DNA of 64,000 nucleotides from Leishmania martiniquensis (taxonomy: Eukaryota; Euglenozoa; Kinetoplastea; Trypanosomatida; Trypanosomatidae), in assembly GCF_017916325.1 (NCBI RefSeq), contig NC_090171.1, forward strand, positions 202,501 through 266,500. Direction: 5' to 3'. The position numbers and the translations under genes are program-made. The notes below the pieces were generated by a model. It made no database searches. It was not told the origin of the DNA and was given only the letters and a program-made list of their open reading frames with translations. Shown piece by piece: positions 19,793-29,921 of the stretch (position 1 is its first letter; each line of letters starts with the position of its first letter).

Positions 19793-21755
19793 GCCGTAAA
19801 GAATGGCGCGCGGCAGGTGCGCCAAACGGTTGAGGCACTTGCTCGTCGTGGGGCGAAGAGGTGCCTTCACCTTCGCCTCTTGTGCGCTTTCGGTTAGACA
19901 GGAGGACGAGTAGGGGGAGAGGGGATGGAGGGGGTGGTGGAGGCGAGGAAGTGGGCGACGAAGCCCGCTGACTTTCCCGAGCACGCGCAACAGAGCGGCG
20001 TTAGCTGCGTTGAAATGGGGGGAGGGCCAAGTTTGTTCGATGGCGCAGCACTTTTTCCTCTTTTTCTTTCAGTCCCCCAGGAATCGTACTCGAAGTGTGC
20101 ACGACGTTTCTATCTCTTTTTTTTTTCATGCGCGAGACGGATTTTTTTCCTTCCAAACGGCGACGTAAACGTGACTCGCCCTCTTATCTTCTCCAGGGGG
20201 AAGGCACACGCGCGAACGAAAAAAAAACAAACAAAAAAGGACTGATGTTGTTGCCCCACCCCCCTTCCTCTCCTCAATCTTGTGACGACACCGACTGTTT
20301 GAGGCTACGCAAAGATCATGTTGCAGTACTGTCGCCACCGTCTCTATGTCGATGTGTGCGTTTACACGCACCTTTTTTTCCTGTTATTATGATGGTGTAC
20401 GGGCTGGTCTAGTGTTGGAGGAGCAAGCGAGAGCGTCTCGGTTTGGTGTCGCCTGGCGCCGCTTTGCATGCTGTGTGTTTGTGTGCTGCAGAAGACGCTT
20501 ACGCGCAGGTGCGGGTCGCGCGAAGTGTGCAGAAGTGTCATCGTTTTCCGCTTCTTCTAGCACGTGCGACTCTCTTGCATGGCTCACCGTGCAATAGGCA
20601 AGACGGGCGGGATAGAGGGCGACTTCGCCCTCCCGCGTACTGTGTTGCTTCTGGACCCAAATCACTGCTCTCCTCTGTGAATGGTGCGCTTGTACAAAGG
20701 GGGAAAGGTGCCATGTACGCATGCGCAGTCTGACCTCAATGCGCTCGAATCGACAGGGCGGCGAGGGCAGAGCCGTCGAATCAAAGATAAAACACACCAA
20801 TACGCGGGGTCATCAGCACTCCAAAGGTAACTCCATTCCTTTCTTTGTATGGCGAGGTGTCGTCTCGGGCATGGAGCGTCGCTGCCCCTTCAGCTCGAGA
20901 ACAGGGAAGTTATTATTGCACTCGCTGAATGAGGATAGGTGGCCCCTGGCACTGCCGCTGCTTCAGAGCTCTAGGCATGCATGCGCGCGGCCCTCGTCAT
21001 CAGCCCCTCTCTGCGCTCTTACAGCACCCCACGCGCTCTTGCGGCCTGACAACGCCTGCACATTCTCTCTCTTCCTATTTCCCTCTCCTCATCTCTTTTT
21101 TGCTCACTGCCTTTGCGTACACGAAGCGACCAAGGCGTCGCCTCATTCGTGCGCGCTGCTGCTGTTTTAGAAGTGCATCTGCAACTTGGCCCTTTCACTG
21201 CTCGGCCGATGCAGGACAGGACGCCTGATTCGGGGTCTCACCGTATTCCTCCTCTTTGTACTGGGTAGAAGAGTTGCTTCGTAGCTGTGAACTCACTGCG
21301 CATGCTGCTCTCGCTTCGTCTTCCTCCCCTCCTCTCCCTCTCGTGATTCGCATCCCCGCTCTCGCTAGATGTTAGATGACCCCTTTCTGTTGTCGACCTC
21401 CTCCTCATCTTGAGAAGGTTTCTCATCTCAGTTTTGGTGTTGATTTCTCTTCCTTTCCCTCTCAGCGGCGCACCTCTTTTTTCTCCCGTCGAGGCGCTCC
21501 TGTTGTCATCACAAGATCCCCGATCGGACTGACTGGCGCTCTCTCTTCCTGGGCGTCTGCGTGTGCGTGTGTGTCTACGTGGGGAGGGGGCTCGTGTCTG
21601 CGCAGCCATCTTTGAAGTCCCCCAAAAGGAAAAAGAAACCTCGGCGCTCATTGCCTGCGAGCAACCGGCATTCCCTACAGCTTAGATATATCAGCATATA
21701 CATCCTCGGTAGATAGGGGCGAGGTAGAGCGCTTTTAGTGCTTTTCTCAGTCCAG
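19793..21755. other. Intergenic spacer
   Basis: A 2-kb spacer. The open frames on both strands lack motifs. A poly-T/poly-A rich part lies at 20118-20240, and a strong poly-Y tract ends with CCCTCTCAG at 21465, the probable acceptor of the next gene. Confidence 0.55.
21440..21465 (+). promoter_or_regulatory. Strong candidate trans-splice acceptor for the 937-aa gene
   Basis: TTTCTCTTCCTTTCCCTCTCAG ends with AG at 21464-21465. This predicts a 5' UTR of about 290 nt before the ATG at 21756. Confidence 0.6.
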
Positions 21756-24569
21756 ATGTTTTCCGGCTTCGTCGCGACAGCCTCTCATCGCTCAGACGAC
21801 CACAAGAGCGGCGGCGAAGCTGCCCCACTGTCTGCACTCTTTTCTCCTCGCCCCTCTTCGGCGTCTTCGTCTGCTGGAGGCAGCAGCGGCCGCCAACACC
21901 GCCGGCAGCAAGCCGGCAGTGGTGAAGGGCCGTACCCGCGCGTCTCGCCCTTTTCGCCGTTCGTGGGCACCGAGTTCTCCTCTCCCCAGGCAGATTGCCG
22001 AGAACAGCGGTCCGACTCCGCTGAGTACCTCACTCCCTTTAGTGCCCCAGGTGGGTGCGCGTCCGTGGCAACCGTCACAGCTAGTCCATCCAGTGACAGA
22101 GCAGCCGTATACAGCCCGTCGCTCCAGTGTGCCAGCGGATCACCTTACTGGCCGCGAGCCCTTTCCGCATTAGGCCATGACGCGGAGCGCCAAACCTTCA
22201 CCTCATACTCGTCGCCCTCTCCTTTGCATCACGACGGCAAAGCGAGCACGGGGCCGGCAAGGACGCCTACGCCGCGTGGCAACGACGACGAACCGAAGGC
22301 GTCGAGCGTTGCGGGTTCCGCCCCACCCAGTCGAGACACTGCCTTTCTTCCTGAGAACAGCGCGCGCCAAGCGGTGGACAGCCTGGAGGCCAGCGCCGAT
22401 TCTGCCGACTTCGCCGTGATGCGCAGTGGGACTCGAGAGGGCCGGCAGCGAAGTTCCCAACTTTCGTCGTCATCTCCGTCCTCCACGCCGTGTGCGCCGC
22501 CGCAGGAGGAGTCACCAGTGGGTGGCGTGGTGGCTGCGGAGAGGCATGCGCCGGCGCCGCGAGCACCAGCCAGTCCGCTGCGATTCAGCATGATGTACAG
22601 GGAGGAGGAGCACCGAGTGCGCCTCGAAACGCTCGAGATGGAGGAGCGGCGATGCCTGTATCGAGCGCACAAGGCTGTGCTCTTGGTTTATCGCATGTGG
22701 GCAGCGGAGAGCAACGACAAGGGCTACGGTGAGGAGGACAACGACGGGCTGCGACTCGTCTTTTCGCAGAGGGTCGATGAAGAGTCGGCACGGCTTCTCG
22801 AAGATTGCGTTCACCCAAATCTTGCAAGCACGGCGGGCGCCAGCGCAGCGGGGTTCAGGGCACACCTCTCCTCTCCTTCGACCGCCACTGCCGCTGCCAC
22901 AAAGCAGGCCCGTTGCCTTTTGAGCTCATCTATTGACTGCCCCCGGGGTCGGCGAGGCGCAGGGGCCGACCTGGAGGCCGACGCTGCTGGTTGCGTGCGG
23001 TCGCACCGATCAATGAAACCCTGCATTCTGAGCGGGGGCTCTGGCGAGAAGGCACGCTGCGGCTCGCCTGGCCACCAGCTTCCACACCAGATATCCAACA
23101 CGTCCTCGCCTGCCGCATCCCGCATGCTGGACTACTCCATGCAAGTGCCCGACGCAGCTCCAGCACTCACGTACACCTCAAGCAAGCCGCCGTCATTGGG
23201 GCACCACACGCGGTTGTTTTCGCCCTGGCGCACCGCCCGCTTCAATCAGCACGATGCTGACACATGGAGCTCGCGAAGCTCGGCGGATACGCATGCTGAC
23301 GGCCGAGCGACTCGGGCCGAATGTTTTGGGGGCTCCCCAAAACAGCCAAGGAGGTCCCGAGTACCGCACCTGGTGAGCACGTCCTTCGCTGCCCTCCACC
23401 TTTCATCTGGCTCTTCTCTCACTGCAGAACACGCGGCACTGTGGCGGCAAAGTCCACCCGAGTTGCGATCGTGGGCAGACATCGCAACACCTCGCAAAGA
23501 TCGGTCACGAGGCACCGCAGTGCACGCCGCGCGCGCAGCTGCTGCCGCTGAAACCCCGTCGCTCTCGCATAGCACCGGGCTGTCGCCCCCTCGCCTGAGG
23601 GGCCTCTCAGGCCGCTCCGCGGTTCCGACGGAGAGATGTAGTGAACCCCAGACCACGCCGGGTCCACTGTGGAATGCCAGCGGGAACCTGTCGTCCACAT
23701 CAGCTGCGAATCGCTGCACCAGGCCTCTCTCGAACATGGACTCTGCCGGTAATCGTGTTGCAGGGGGCGCCACTGACTACGCATCCAACGAGTCGTTTCG
23801 GCTTCGCCAGCCGGCTGCTCTGTCCGGAACCGGTAGCGGTGGCCGTCTGCGTAGCCCGTGCGACGGCATCGAGAGGGATTTGAAAATGCTGCGGGCAGCG
23901 CAGCGCCTGGAGGATCACCCCCAGGAGCAACTTTGCAGCTACCTTCAGTACAGGCGCTTCTTTGATGCTGTTTACGGTGAGCAGAGCGCGTCGCCGCCGT
24001 CGTCACGCGAGCCGGATACACGACAGAGGAGTGGGGGGCGGACGAGCCCTGTGGCCCTCCGCACTGCGGCGGCGCTCCCGCCTTCGCATTTTAGTGTAGG
24101 TGATGAGGTTAGAGGTGTGAGCTCGTGGCTGCGGCGGCCGTGTGGGCGCGTCGCTCATCGCGGCGTTAGCCAGTCTTGTTCAGGTCGCGCGGCCGGAGCA
24201 AGGTGTGCGTGGTCGCCCCTGTCCCAAGAACCTACCACCGCTTCTACGCGGCTTACTAATCGGGTTGCGTGGCGCAAGGGTCGTGGTGGGCAGCCGACCG
24301 CATCTCACAATGCCCTCTTCGCTGCGCGTCTCACTCGCCTTTTCACGCTGGAGAAGCTATGCCGCGCCGAACTGCAGCGGCGTTGCATGGAGGACCAAAG
24401 TGTACTGCTGCACCACTTCATTGTCGAAGGCACGGCAGCCTTGCAGCGGAACAACTGTGCCACCGCACCACTGAACCAACACAGGCCGCGCTTCACCAGC
24501 GGCATGGCGGAGACCTACGCAATGGTGCCGACATGGACTTGTATTCCGAACGAAGTCGATGAGATGTGA
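21756..24569 (+). CDS. 937-residue kinetoplastid-type protein of unknown function
   Basis: I do not recognise a family. The frame is open from 21738, but that codon is GTG, so the ATG at 21756 is chosen. Most of the protein is Ser/Pro/Ala/Arg-rich and likely disordered. Three islands look folded or helical. One is an acidic/basic helix near residues 275-310 (EEEHRVRLETLEMEERRC, then HKAVLLVYRMW). The second is a segment near 710-740 (LKMLRAAQRLEDHP, then LCSYLQYRRFFDAVYG). The third is a C-terminal helix near 850-895 (RLTRLFTLEKLCRAELQRRC, then HHFIVEGTAALQR). There are no transmembrane segments, signal peptide or catalytic motif. Consistent G/C third positions over 2.8 kb make it certainly coding. 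Long disordered proteins with short helices are common among trypanosomatid cytoskeletal and scaffold proteins, but that is not evidence for this role here. Confidence 0.85.
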   Translation: MFSGFVATASHRSDDHKSGGEAAPLSALFSPRPSSASSSAGGSSGRQHRRQQAGSGEGPYPRVSPFSPFVGTEFSSPQADCREQRSDSAEYLTPFSAPGGCASVATVTASPSSDRAAVYSPSLQCASGSPYWPRALSALGHDAERQTFTSYSSPSPLHHDGKASTGPARTPTPRGNDDEPKASSVAGSAPPSRDTAFLPENSARQAVDSLEASADSADFAVMRSGTREGRQRSSQLSSSSPSSTPCAPPQEESPVGGVVAAERHAPAPRAPASPLRFSMMYREEEHRVRLETLEMEERRCLYRAHKAVLLVYRMWAAESNDKGYGEEDNDGLRLVFSQRVDEESARLLEDCVHPNLASTAGASAAGFRAHLSSPSTATAAATKQARCLLSSSIDCPRGRRGAGADLEADAAGCVRSHRSMKPCILSGGSGEKARCGSPGHQLPHQISNTSSPAASRMLDYSMQVPDAAPALTYTSSKPPSLGHHTRLFSPWRTARFNQHDADTWSSRSSADTHADGRATRAECFGGSPKQPRRSRVPHLVSTSFAALHLSSGSSLTAEHAALWRQSPPELRSWADIATPRKDRSRGTAVHAARAAAAAETPSLSHSTGLSPPRLRGLSGRSAVPTERCSEPQTTPGPLWNASGNLSSTSAANRCTRPLSNMDSAGNRVAGGATDYASNESFRLRQPAALSGTGSGGRLRSPCDGIERDLKMLRAAQRLEDHPQEQLCSYLQYRRFFDAVYGEQSASPPSSREPDTRQRSGGRTSPVALRTAAALPPSHFSVGDEVRGVSSWLRRPCGRVAHRGVSQSCSGRAAGARCAWSPLSQEPTTASTRLTNRVAWRKGRGGQPTASHNALFAARLTRLFTLEKLCRAELQRRCMEDQSVLLHHFIVEGTAALQRNNCATAPLNQHRPRFTSGMAETYAMVPTWTCIPNEVDEM

Positions 24570-25316
24570 GCCTCAGTTGCTCATGAGTGATTTCTTCTTC
24601 GTCCATTTATGCTCCCTGCACGTCCCTAGAGATCTCTCTTCCTCTTTCCCTGTCCACGTGTGGGCATTCGATCACGCCGAATTTCGGTGGGGCGGTAGGC
24701 TGTGGCGTAGAGAAGAGTGAGGGGGAGGGGGCACGGAGCCAAACAAGGGTGTGTGTATGTGTGTGTGTGGTGGCGGCTCTTACTGGCGCAGTGTACCAGG
24801 CCCAGGTGTGGAACGCATGGCAGAGACTTGCGAATGTTTCTTTACCGCGGCTTGTGCGTCTTTCTCGCATCCCCTACGGGCGCTCCGAAGAAAAAAGAAG
24901 AGAGGCACATGCCGGCTGGAAAGTAGCTGCTGCTACTGACGAATGCGGAGGAGGACTTAGACACCCACGGCTTGTGCGGCATTCGAGGTCTTGATAGGGG
25001 TGCCACCATTTCTGTTTGCTGCCCACCGCTCAGGCGGCTTGCAGCCGACAATGTGCTGTGGAAGTGGCGCTTTATATCACCGACCCACACGCACGCCACA
25101 GTCCCGCCGCCGCGGTCGTCTCCTCCACTTGCCCTTTTCCGTAGGCAGCAGCGGCAATACAAGTGAGAAGGGAAAAGATGCGGGCCGCTGGCGCTGTGCC
25201 AGTGTGCAGCGGCAAGAGGGTGCACTTCCTCTTTTCGATGTTTCCTCCCTCTGCTCTGCCGTGCAGCCCTAGCCCGGCCACGCGTTTACTTCCTCCGTCT
25301 CTTCCTTGCTGGGCTC
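24570..25316. other. Intergenic spacer
   Basis: A 750-nt spacer with a GT-rich stretch at 24749-24771 and pyrimidine runs at about 25127-25140 and 25286-25308 that could provide acceptors (AG at 25143-25144). No gene seen. Confidence 0.55.
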
Positions 25317-26270
25317 ATGCGGCCAGTCCTCTTCATAGCCCCCGGTTCCCCTCTCCTCGATTCCGTCCACCCCAGCACACCGCGATACAGCGACGGCGTG
25401 GACCCTTTCCATTCGTTCTGTACCTGCGTGTTTCTTTCTCAACGAGTCGAAAATACCTTACAGATGCGGAAGTGCAGTCGACCATTAGCTGGATCGGGCT
25501 GCACCACGACGGCGTCGACCAGCGGCCCCACTACATCTTTGCGTGAAGCGACGCGCCTCGCGAAGATCGCTGGCTGTTTTGACACCGCTACTGCGTCGTC
25601 GTCGTCTTTGTTGCGTCGCTGCACCGATCCCGCATTCACGGAGAATCGCAGCGCGGCGAGCTCTGCCGTCTCGTGGGATGGAATCAAACATCGGCAGCAG
25701 CAACTGTTTAGCGAGCGGCACTGCACTGCCCAGAGCAATATCGCTGCCGCGGTGTCGTGTGTGAACATGGCGCATCTTTCCGTGTACGTCCACTCAGTGC
25801 AGTGTGGATACCCGGCATCTCACGCTCCAGGGCCCTCTGGGGAAGGGGTGCCTGGCATGCGCACCATCACCACTGCAACCTTGGCCTCACAATCCTGTGC
25901 CATGTTGCTCCTGTGGGTGTCGATGACGTCGCCTTGGTGGTTGGCGGTTCGGTGTGCGCTCTCTCCTGGAGCTATGGATACGTGCTGGCGTTCGGATCCA
26001 ACCTCAGCCAGCCACAGCGCCGCGGAGGTCAGCGGCGCGAACGAGTCTGCCGTGCCCTCTGCAACATTGACCGAGACGGAAAAGCTACGCCGCATAAAGG
26101 CCTGGGCCGAGGCGATAGTCCTCCATCGATGGGTGATCATCAGCGGTCAGCTGCGCATGGAGGACACGTACGACGGGGATTTGCAAAAGGTGGTGACGGT
26201 GCCGGTGCTGGAGGTGCCCATGGACAACTTTAAGGGCAGCGTGCGCGAATTTCCGGGAGGGTTGGCATGA
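25317..26270 (+). CDS. Hypothetical protein with SSB-like C-terminal segment
   Basis: A 317-codon open frame from an ATG. The last 62 residues look clearly coding (strong G/C third-position bias) and resemble the second half of a single-stranded-DNA-binding OB fold. KAWAEAIVLHRWVIISGQLR (261-280) fits the SSB pattern of a helix, a hydrophobic strand and G-x-L-R. It is followed by K291 and VPVLEV, as in the neighbouring mitochondrial SSB (GRLR at 148-151, then K and a P-x-I-x-V strand). The first half of an OB fold is not obvious in this frame. A segment reading VDDVALVVGGSV in the +2 frame at about 25921-25956 looks more like a first OB strand. So this may be a frameshifted gene, a degraded SSB paralogue, or a divergent intact protein. 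No presequence is clear at the chosen start; internal ATGs are possible. Confidence 0.5.
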   Translation: MRPVLFIAPGSPLLDSVHPSTPRYSDGVDPFHSFCTCVFLSQRVENTLQMRKCSRPLAGSGCTTTASTSGPTTSLREATRLAKIAGCFDTATASSSSLLRRCTDPAFTENRSAASSAVSWDGIKHRQQQLFSERHCTAQSNIAAAVSCVNMAHLSVYVHSVQCGYPASHAPGPSGEGVPGMRTITTATLASQSCAMLLLWVSMTSPWWLAVRCALSPGAMDTCWRSDPTSASHSAAEVSGANESAVPSATLTETEKLRRIKAWAEAIVLHRWVIISGQLRMEDTYDGDLQKVVTVPVLEVPMDNFKGSVREFPGGLA

Positions 26271-27032
26271 GGAGTGCGTCTGGTGCTGTTATACGCGTAT
26301 GCCTTTTCCAGAAATCCCCCGCGCACTGCGGCCGCATTCGATATGCTTTGGTGCGCGCTGATATTGACCGCTGGGATTCGGAGGCGCCCCTGTCGTCATC
26401 CACCCGCGTTGGCGGCGCCTTCGCTCTTCCACAGCTCGTCCCGCTTTAGGTATTCACCGGTGATAGAGCGCCTGCGCTGGGACGTTTCCCGGCAGATACG
26501 CACCCGCAATGTGTTTCCTATGCTCCACCGCTCTCTCGAAAGCAAGAAGAAAACTGATGCGGTATGTGCAGGCTCGTGGCTCCCCTTGCTGGGCTCCTCG
26601 TATTTCTCTCGTACGCGTGCCGCCGCTCTTTCTTTTCTGATTCCTTGCACCGTTTTCGCTTTCTCCGTTGTGAATAGCTGACGGTGTGCAAGGTGAGTCG
26701 GTGTGAGCCAGCCCTTGTAGTGCACATCTATTGATGCTCCGCGTCTCGCGCTTGAGGCGGCGCGAAATGGACGCTTCTGTTGCGCTGCGCTGCCTTTTTG
26801 CTCCCCTCCTCTCGCAACGCCGCTCTTTGGGTTTCTTCCTTGCTTCACCTGCCCTTTCCTGCTCTCCCGAACTCGAACGTGGCACAGCCCCGCCTTTGCT
26901 TGGTTGACGTCATCGTCTCATTCTTTCCCCTTGCACGCCGTCGTTGTCTTTCGTCACCACCGGGTCGCCGGAGAATCTTTTCTCGTGGTGGGCGACATCG
27001 GAAGGTAACAAAAAAACGCACTCAGCAGGGCC
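26271..27032. other. Intergenic spacer
   Basis: A 760-nt spacer. Two frames stay open across its left part (to 26449 and to 26681) but lack a recognised domain. Pyrimidine-rich sequence at 26783-26870 and 26916-26962 probably serves the splice site of the mitochondrial SSB gene. Confidence 0.5.
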
Positions 27033-27713
27033 ATGCTTCGGCGCCTTTTCTCTCTCCACAGGGCGCTGGTGATGGCGTCGGCGGTGCACCCGCTGACCAG
27101 CGCGATGCAACCGCAATCTTTTCCACGCACAGGCGCTACAGTCTCATGGGTTGCGATGCGCGGGTGCAGTGGTACGCCATCAGGGGGTGCCTCTTCTGAA
27201 AAGGGCACTGGCTTCAACGTGAGCCGACCCGGGCGGCGCGCGCCGTCCATCAATTGCGTAACGCTTGTTGGTGTAGTGCATGACATCCAAACGGGCTACG
27301 TCTTCGAGGACGCTGTTACTCAATTCACTCTAACCACGACAAGCCTGGACACGGCGAGTCAGTCTCAAGATTGCGTGGTGGAGAAAGACCATCACACGGT
27401 GCGGTGCTATGGCGACGTCTTTTCCCGAGAGGTTCGCGCCAAGCTGAGCGAGGGAAGCGTGGTCTGCGTGAATGGCCGCCTTCGACTCAACCCGCAGCTA
27501 GAGCCGTCGTGCAATAAGTACTACTACTTCCCCTACATTCAAGTCCAGCCGCCGCATGGTCAGGTGAGCGTCGTGTACGGTGACCGTCGCTCTCCTCCGG
27601 CGACGGTGAACGCGGCGGCCGGTGAGCTGAAGAACGGCAGCAGTAGCCTCACAAGCAGTGCAGCGCCGGACGAAAACGGCCATGCAAGTGCCAAGACGCA
27701 GAAGACACCGTGA
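27033..27713 (+). CDS. RIM1: Mitochondrial single-stranded DNA-binding protein, RIM1-like
   Basis: A 226-residue protein with an SSB/OB fold at about residues 71-175. Strands are seen as [13 protein letters not shown], then [32 protein letters not shown] and YYYFPYIQV. The N-terminus [10 protein letters not shown] is a typical kinetoplastid mitochondrial presequence, which favours the first ATG over the second at 27072 (residue 14). RIM1 is the trypanosome mitochondrial SSB needed for kinetoplast DNA maintenance; the similarity over the first strands is why I choose that name. A disordered Ser/Ala/Asn tail follows residue 180, where bacterial SSBs carry an acidic interaction tip that is absent here. 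The protein is longer than usual SSBs because of its 70-residue N-terminal region. The upstream ORF has a related C-terminal segment, suggesting an ancient local duplication. Confidence 0.82.
   Translation: MLRRLFSLHRALVMASAVHPLTSAMQPQSFPRTGATVSWVAMRGCSGTPSGGASSEKGTGFNVSRPGRRAPSINCVTLVGVVHDIQTGYVFEDAVTQFTLTTTSLDTASQSQDCVVEKDHHTVRCYGDVFSREVRAKLSEGSVVCVNGRLRLNPQLEPSCNKYYYFPYIQVQPPHGQVSVVYGDRRSPPATVNAAAGELKNGSSSLTSSAAPDENGHASAKTQKTP
27044..27061 (+). promoter_or_regulatory. Splice-acceptor-like site inside the mtSSB presequence
   Basis: CCTTTTCTCTCTCCACAG ends with AG at 27060-27061. This is 27 nt after the first ATG and 10 nt before the second in-frame ATG (27072). As a poly-Y/CAG motif it is as good as those before other genes. 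If used, the message would encode a protein without the mitochondrial presequence. Confidence 0.45.
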
Positions 27714-29921
27714 TAGCGCTGGAACGAGAACGCTATGGTGACCTTTCCTTTGTGCTTCGAGGGACCGGCATCCCTGCCCGTTCTCCTGCTCTCTAGCTCC
27801 TCGAGGGGTGGGGTGGGCGGGCAGGGCCGGTTGATATCGGATCATTGGCGGCGGCAACCCTCCTTTCCCTCTTGGAAGAGATCAGGTGGGCTGGTGGGAG
27901 AGCATTCGTGCACGCTTATCTCCGTACGTGTGCGTTGGCTGCGCAGCCGACACTATTACCTGCTCATGTGTTCCTCTTCTTGCCCGCGTCGGCGTGCGAG
28001 TTCTCTGTGCGCACTGGACTGCTGAAGGGGATCCGCAAGCGCGGACTGGCACAATGGCTTGGCTTGGAGCGTGGCGCGGGTGACCCTTTTCTCTGGGAGC
28101 TTCATCAGCGGCAGATATCGTACGCCTTTTTTTTTGCTACCCCGAGGCGCACACATAAACGCGAACATATGCCTACGATGCGAGGACCCTGACCTCGGTG
28201 AGCTCCCTGCGCGTCTTCCCTGCACCCTATCCATTTCCTGTGCATCGACATTTACAGGACAATAACGTTCAGCTCCTTTACAAAGCACTTTCTCTTCCCT
28301 CCACTTCTCGATTCGTGATGAGGGATGTCGCACATGCTCATACTTGGTACTGCGCCTGCTGCTTCGTATCGGGGAGACCGTCACTGCCCCCCCTCCCCTT
28401 TGGACTGCGCTGCCTTCTCTCTCTGCAGCAATACCTGTGCGATTGGACAGTCAGCAGGGAGCGCGCTGGAGAGGTTGGCCTGACATAGGAGCAGCGGCAT
28501 ACTCCGCACGCAGCGCCGCAAATGTGTCTGCGTGTGCGGACCCTCTCTGTGATGTGTGCTCACTTACTGTTTCCCTTTTCTATTCCTTTTCTCTCCCCTC
28601 TTTTTTTTGTGAGTTGTGTGACCACTGTTTTGCGCACGAACACCGCCCGCACTCCCACATCTGCGCCCTCCTCTGCTCCGACTCCATCTCTCCTTCTCTC
28701 TTTCGCTGTCCGTGGATCTCTTCACTGGCCCCCTACCACGCCTCGACTGACACAGGTGCCATCACCTCGTTACCCTTTGTCTAGCCGCGTCTGTGCTCTT
28801 CAAGTTTCGCTCGTGCGCAGAATACGCCTACATCCACACACACACACACATCGAGGCACGTGGCGAACATTGCTCGGCACGAATGGAACAACTCTTCTTT
28901 GGCTACTGATATACGAAAAGAACGGTAGCGGCCCTTGTGCGCATCAGACACGTGGAAGAAGCCCCACCACGGCCCACGCACTCTGGTTGTGCGCCACCTT
29001 CCCTCTGCTCCGCTGCCGCTCTATGCGGCTCTGCTGTTGCAGTCTATTCAAATCAAACGTTTACATGAAGCGCAGTGCATTTTTCACATTCAGTTCTTAT
29101 TCTGTTGGCTCCTCCCTTGTTGCCCGTCTCTTCACCCTCCCTCCGCACACAAACACCAAGACACACCTAACGGTGCTCTTCTTCCTTCCTTCTCTCTCTC
29201 TCTGTCTGTGCGCTTCGTTTTTTCTTTTCATCAAAAAAGAATTTCTTCTCTACTTTTTTTTTGCTCCAAACAGGCGACTGTGCAATCACTTCGTCGCTTG
29301 ACGCGCACTGTTCACCTCATTTTCTTTTTTGTACTCACTCCCCCTTCTCTTTGGACATCTCCACAGCCGTCACGCTGCATTTTGCCATTCTCTATGTCTG
29401 TACGCTTGGCGTCTCTCGCAAGGCACAACAGCTGTGAGGCACTTCTTCTCCCTTCGCTTTCGCACGGACTGCTTGGTTGAGCTGGACCCTTTCCTCTTTT
29501 TTTTCCCATCTTCATTGTCAATGCGCGTCGCCCTGGCCTTACCTGCGTAACCGATACCCGTCGCTCTTATCTATTCTCCTTTTACCTTTTCGCGTTATCT
29601 TGCCCGTTCGGCTCCTGAACGTCGCCTACCTCTTCCTCGCCCCGACGACATTGCCTTGCTGCATCGTAAGGTGTACCTGCGGCCCACCGCACCGCGAGCA
29701 CTCGAGCAAAAGGTTACAAAGCCACAGGCGACAGCCCAAGCGCGTGCTTCCGCTGCCGCTGCTGCTTTGGGCGCTCTTATTTTTCTTGATCAATTTCTTC
29801 GGCTCCTCTCGACCTGGTGCTGCGATATCCGGCGACGCATTTCTCTTTTCCGGATCGGGGTGCACCGCAAGGGACCAACATCGCCGCTGTTTTTTTTCTT
29901 TTCTTTCTGGCAAGGTCAGTC
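27714..29921. other. Intergenic spacer
   Basis: A 2.2-kb spacer that becomes strongly CT-rich from about 28550 on. A CA tract is at 28836-28850. The 259-codon open frame over 28522-29301 is pyrimidine-derived low complexity and is not a gene. Confidence 0.55.
29888..29914 (+). promoter_or_regulatory. Candidate trans-splice acceptor for CFAP410
   Basis: CTGTTTTTTTTCTTTTCTTTCTGGCAAG ends with AG at 29913-29914, only 7 nt before the ATG at 29922. This would give a very short 5' UTR. The AG at 29918-29919 is closer still. Short UTRs occur in trypanosomatids but the site is unproven. Confidence 0.45.

Noticed and set aside
23324..23342. Inverted repeat TTTTGGGG-GCT-CCCCAAAA
   Set aside because: Only 8 bp, and it lies inside the coding sequence of the 937-aa protein where codon constraints and chance explain it.
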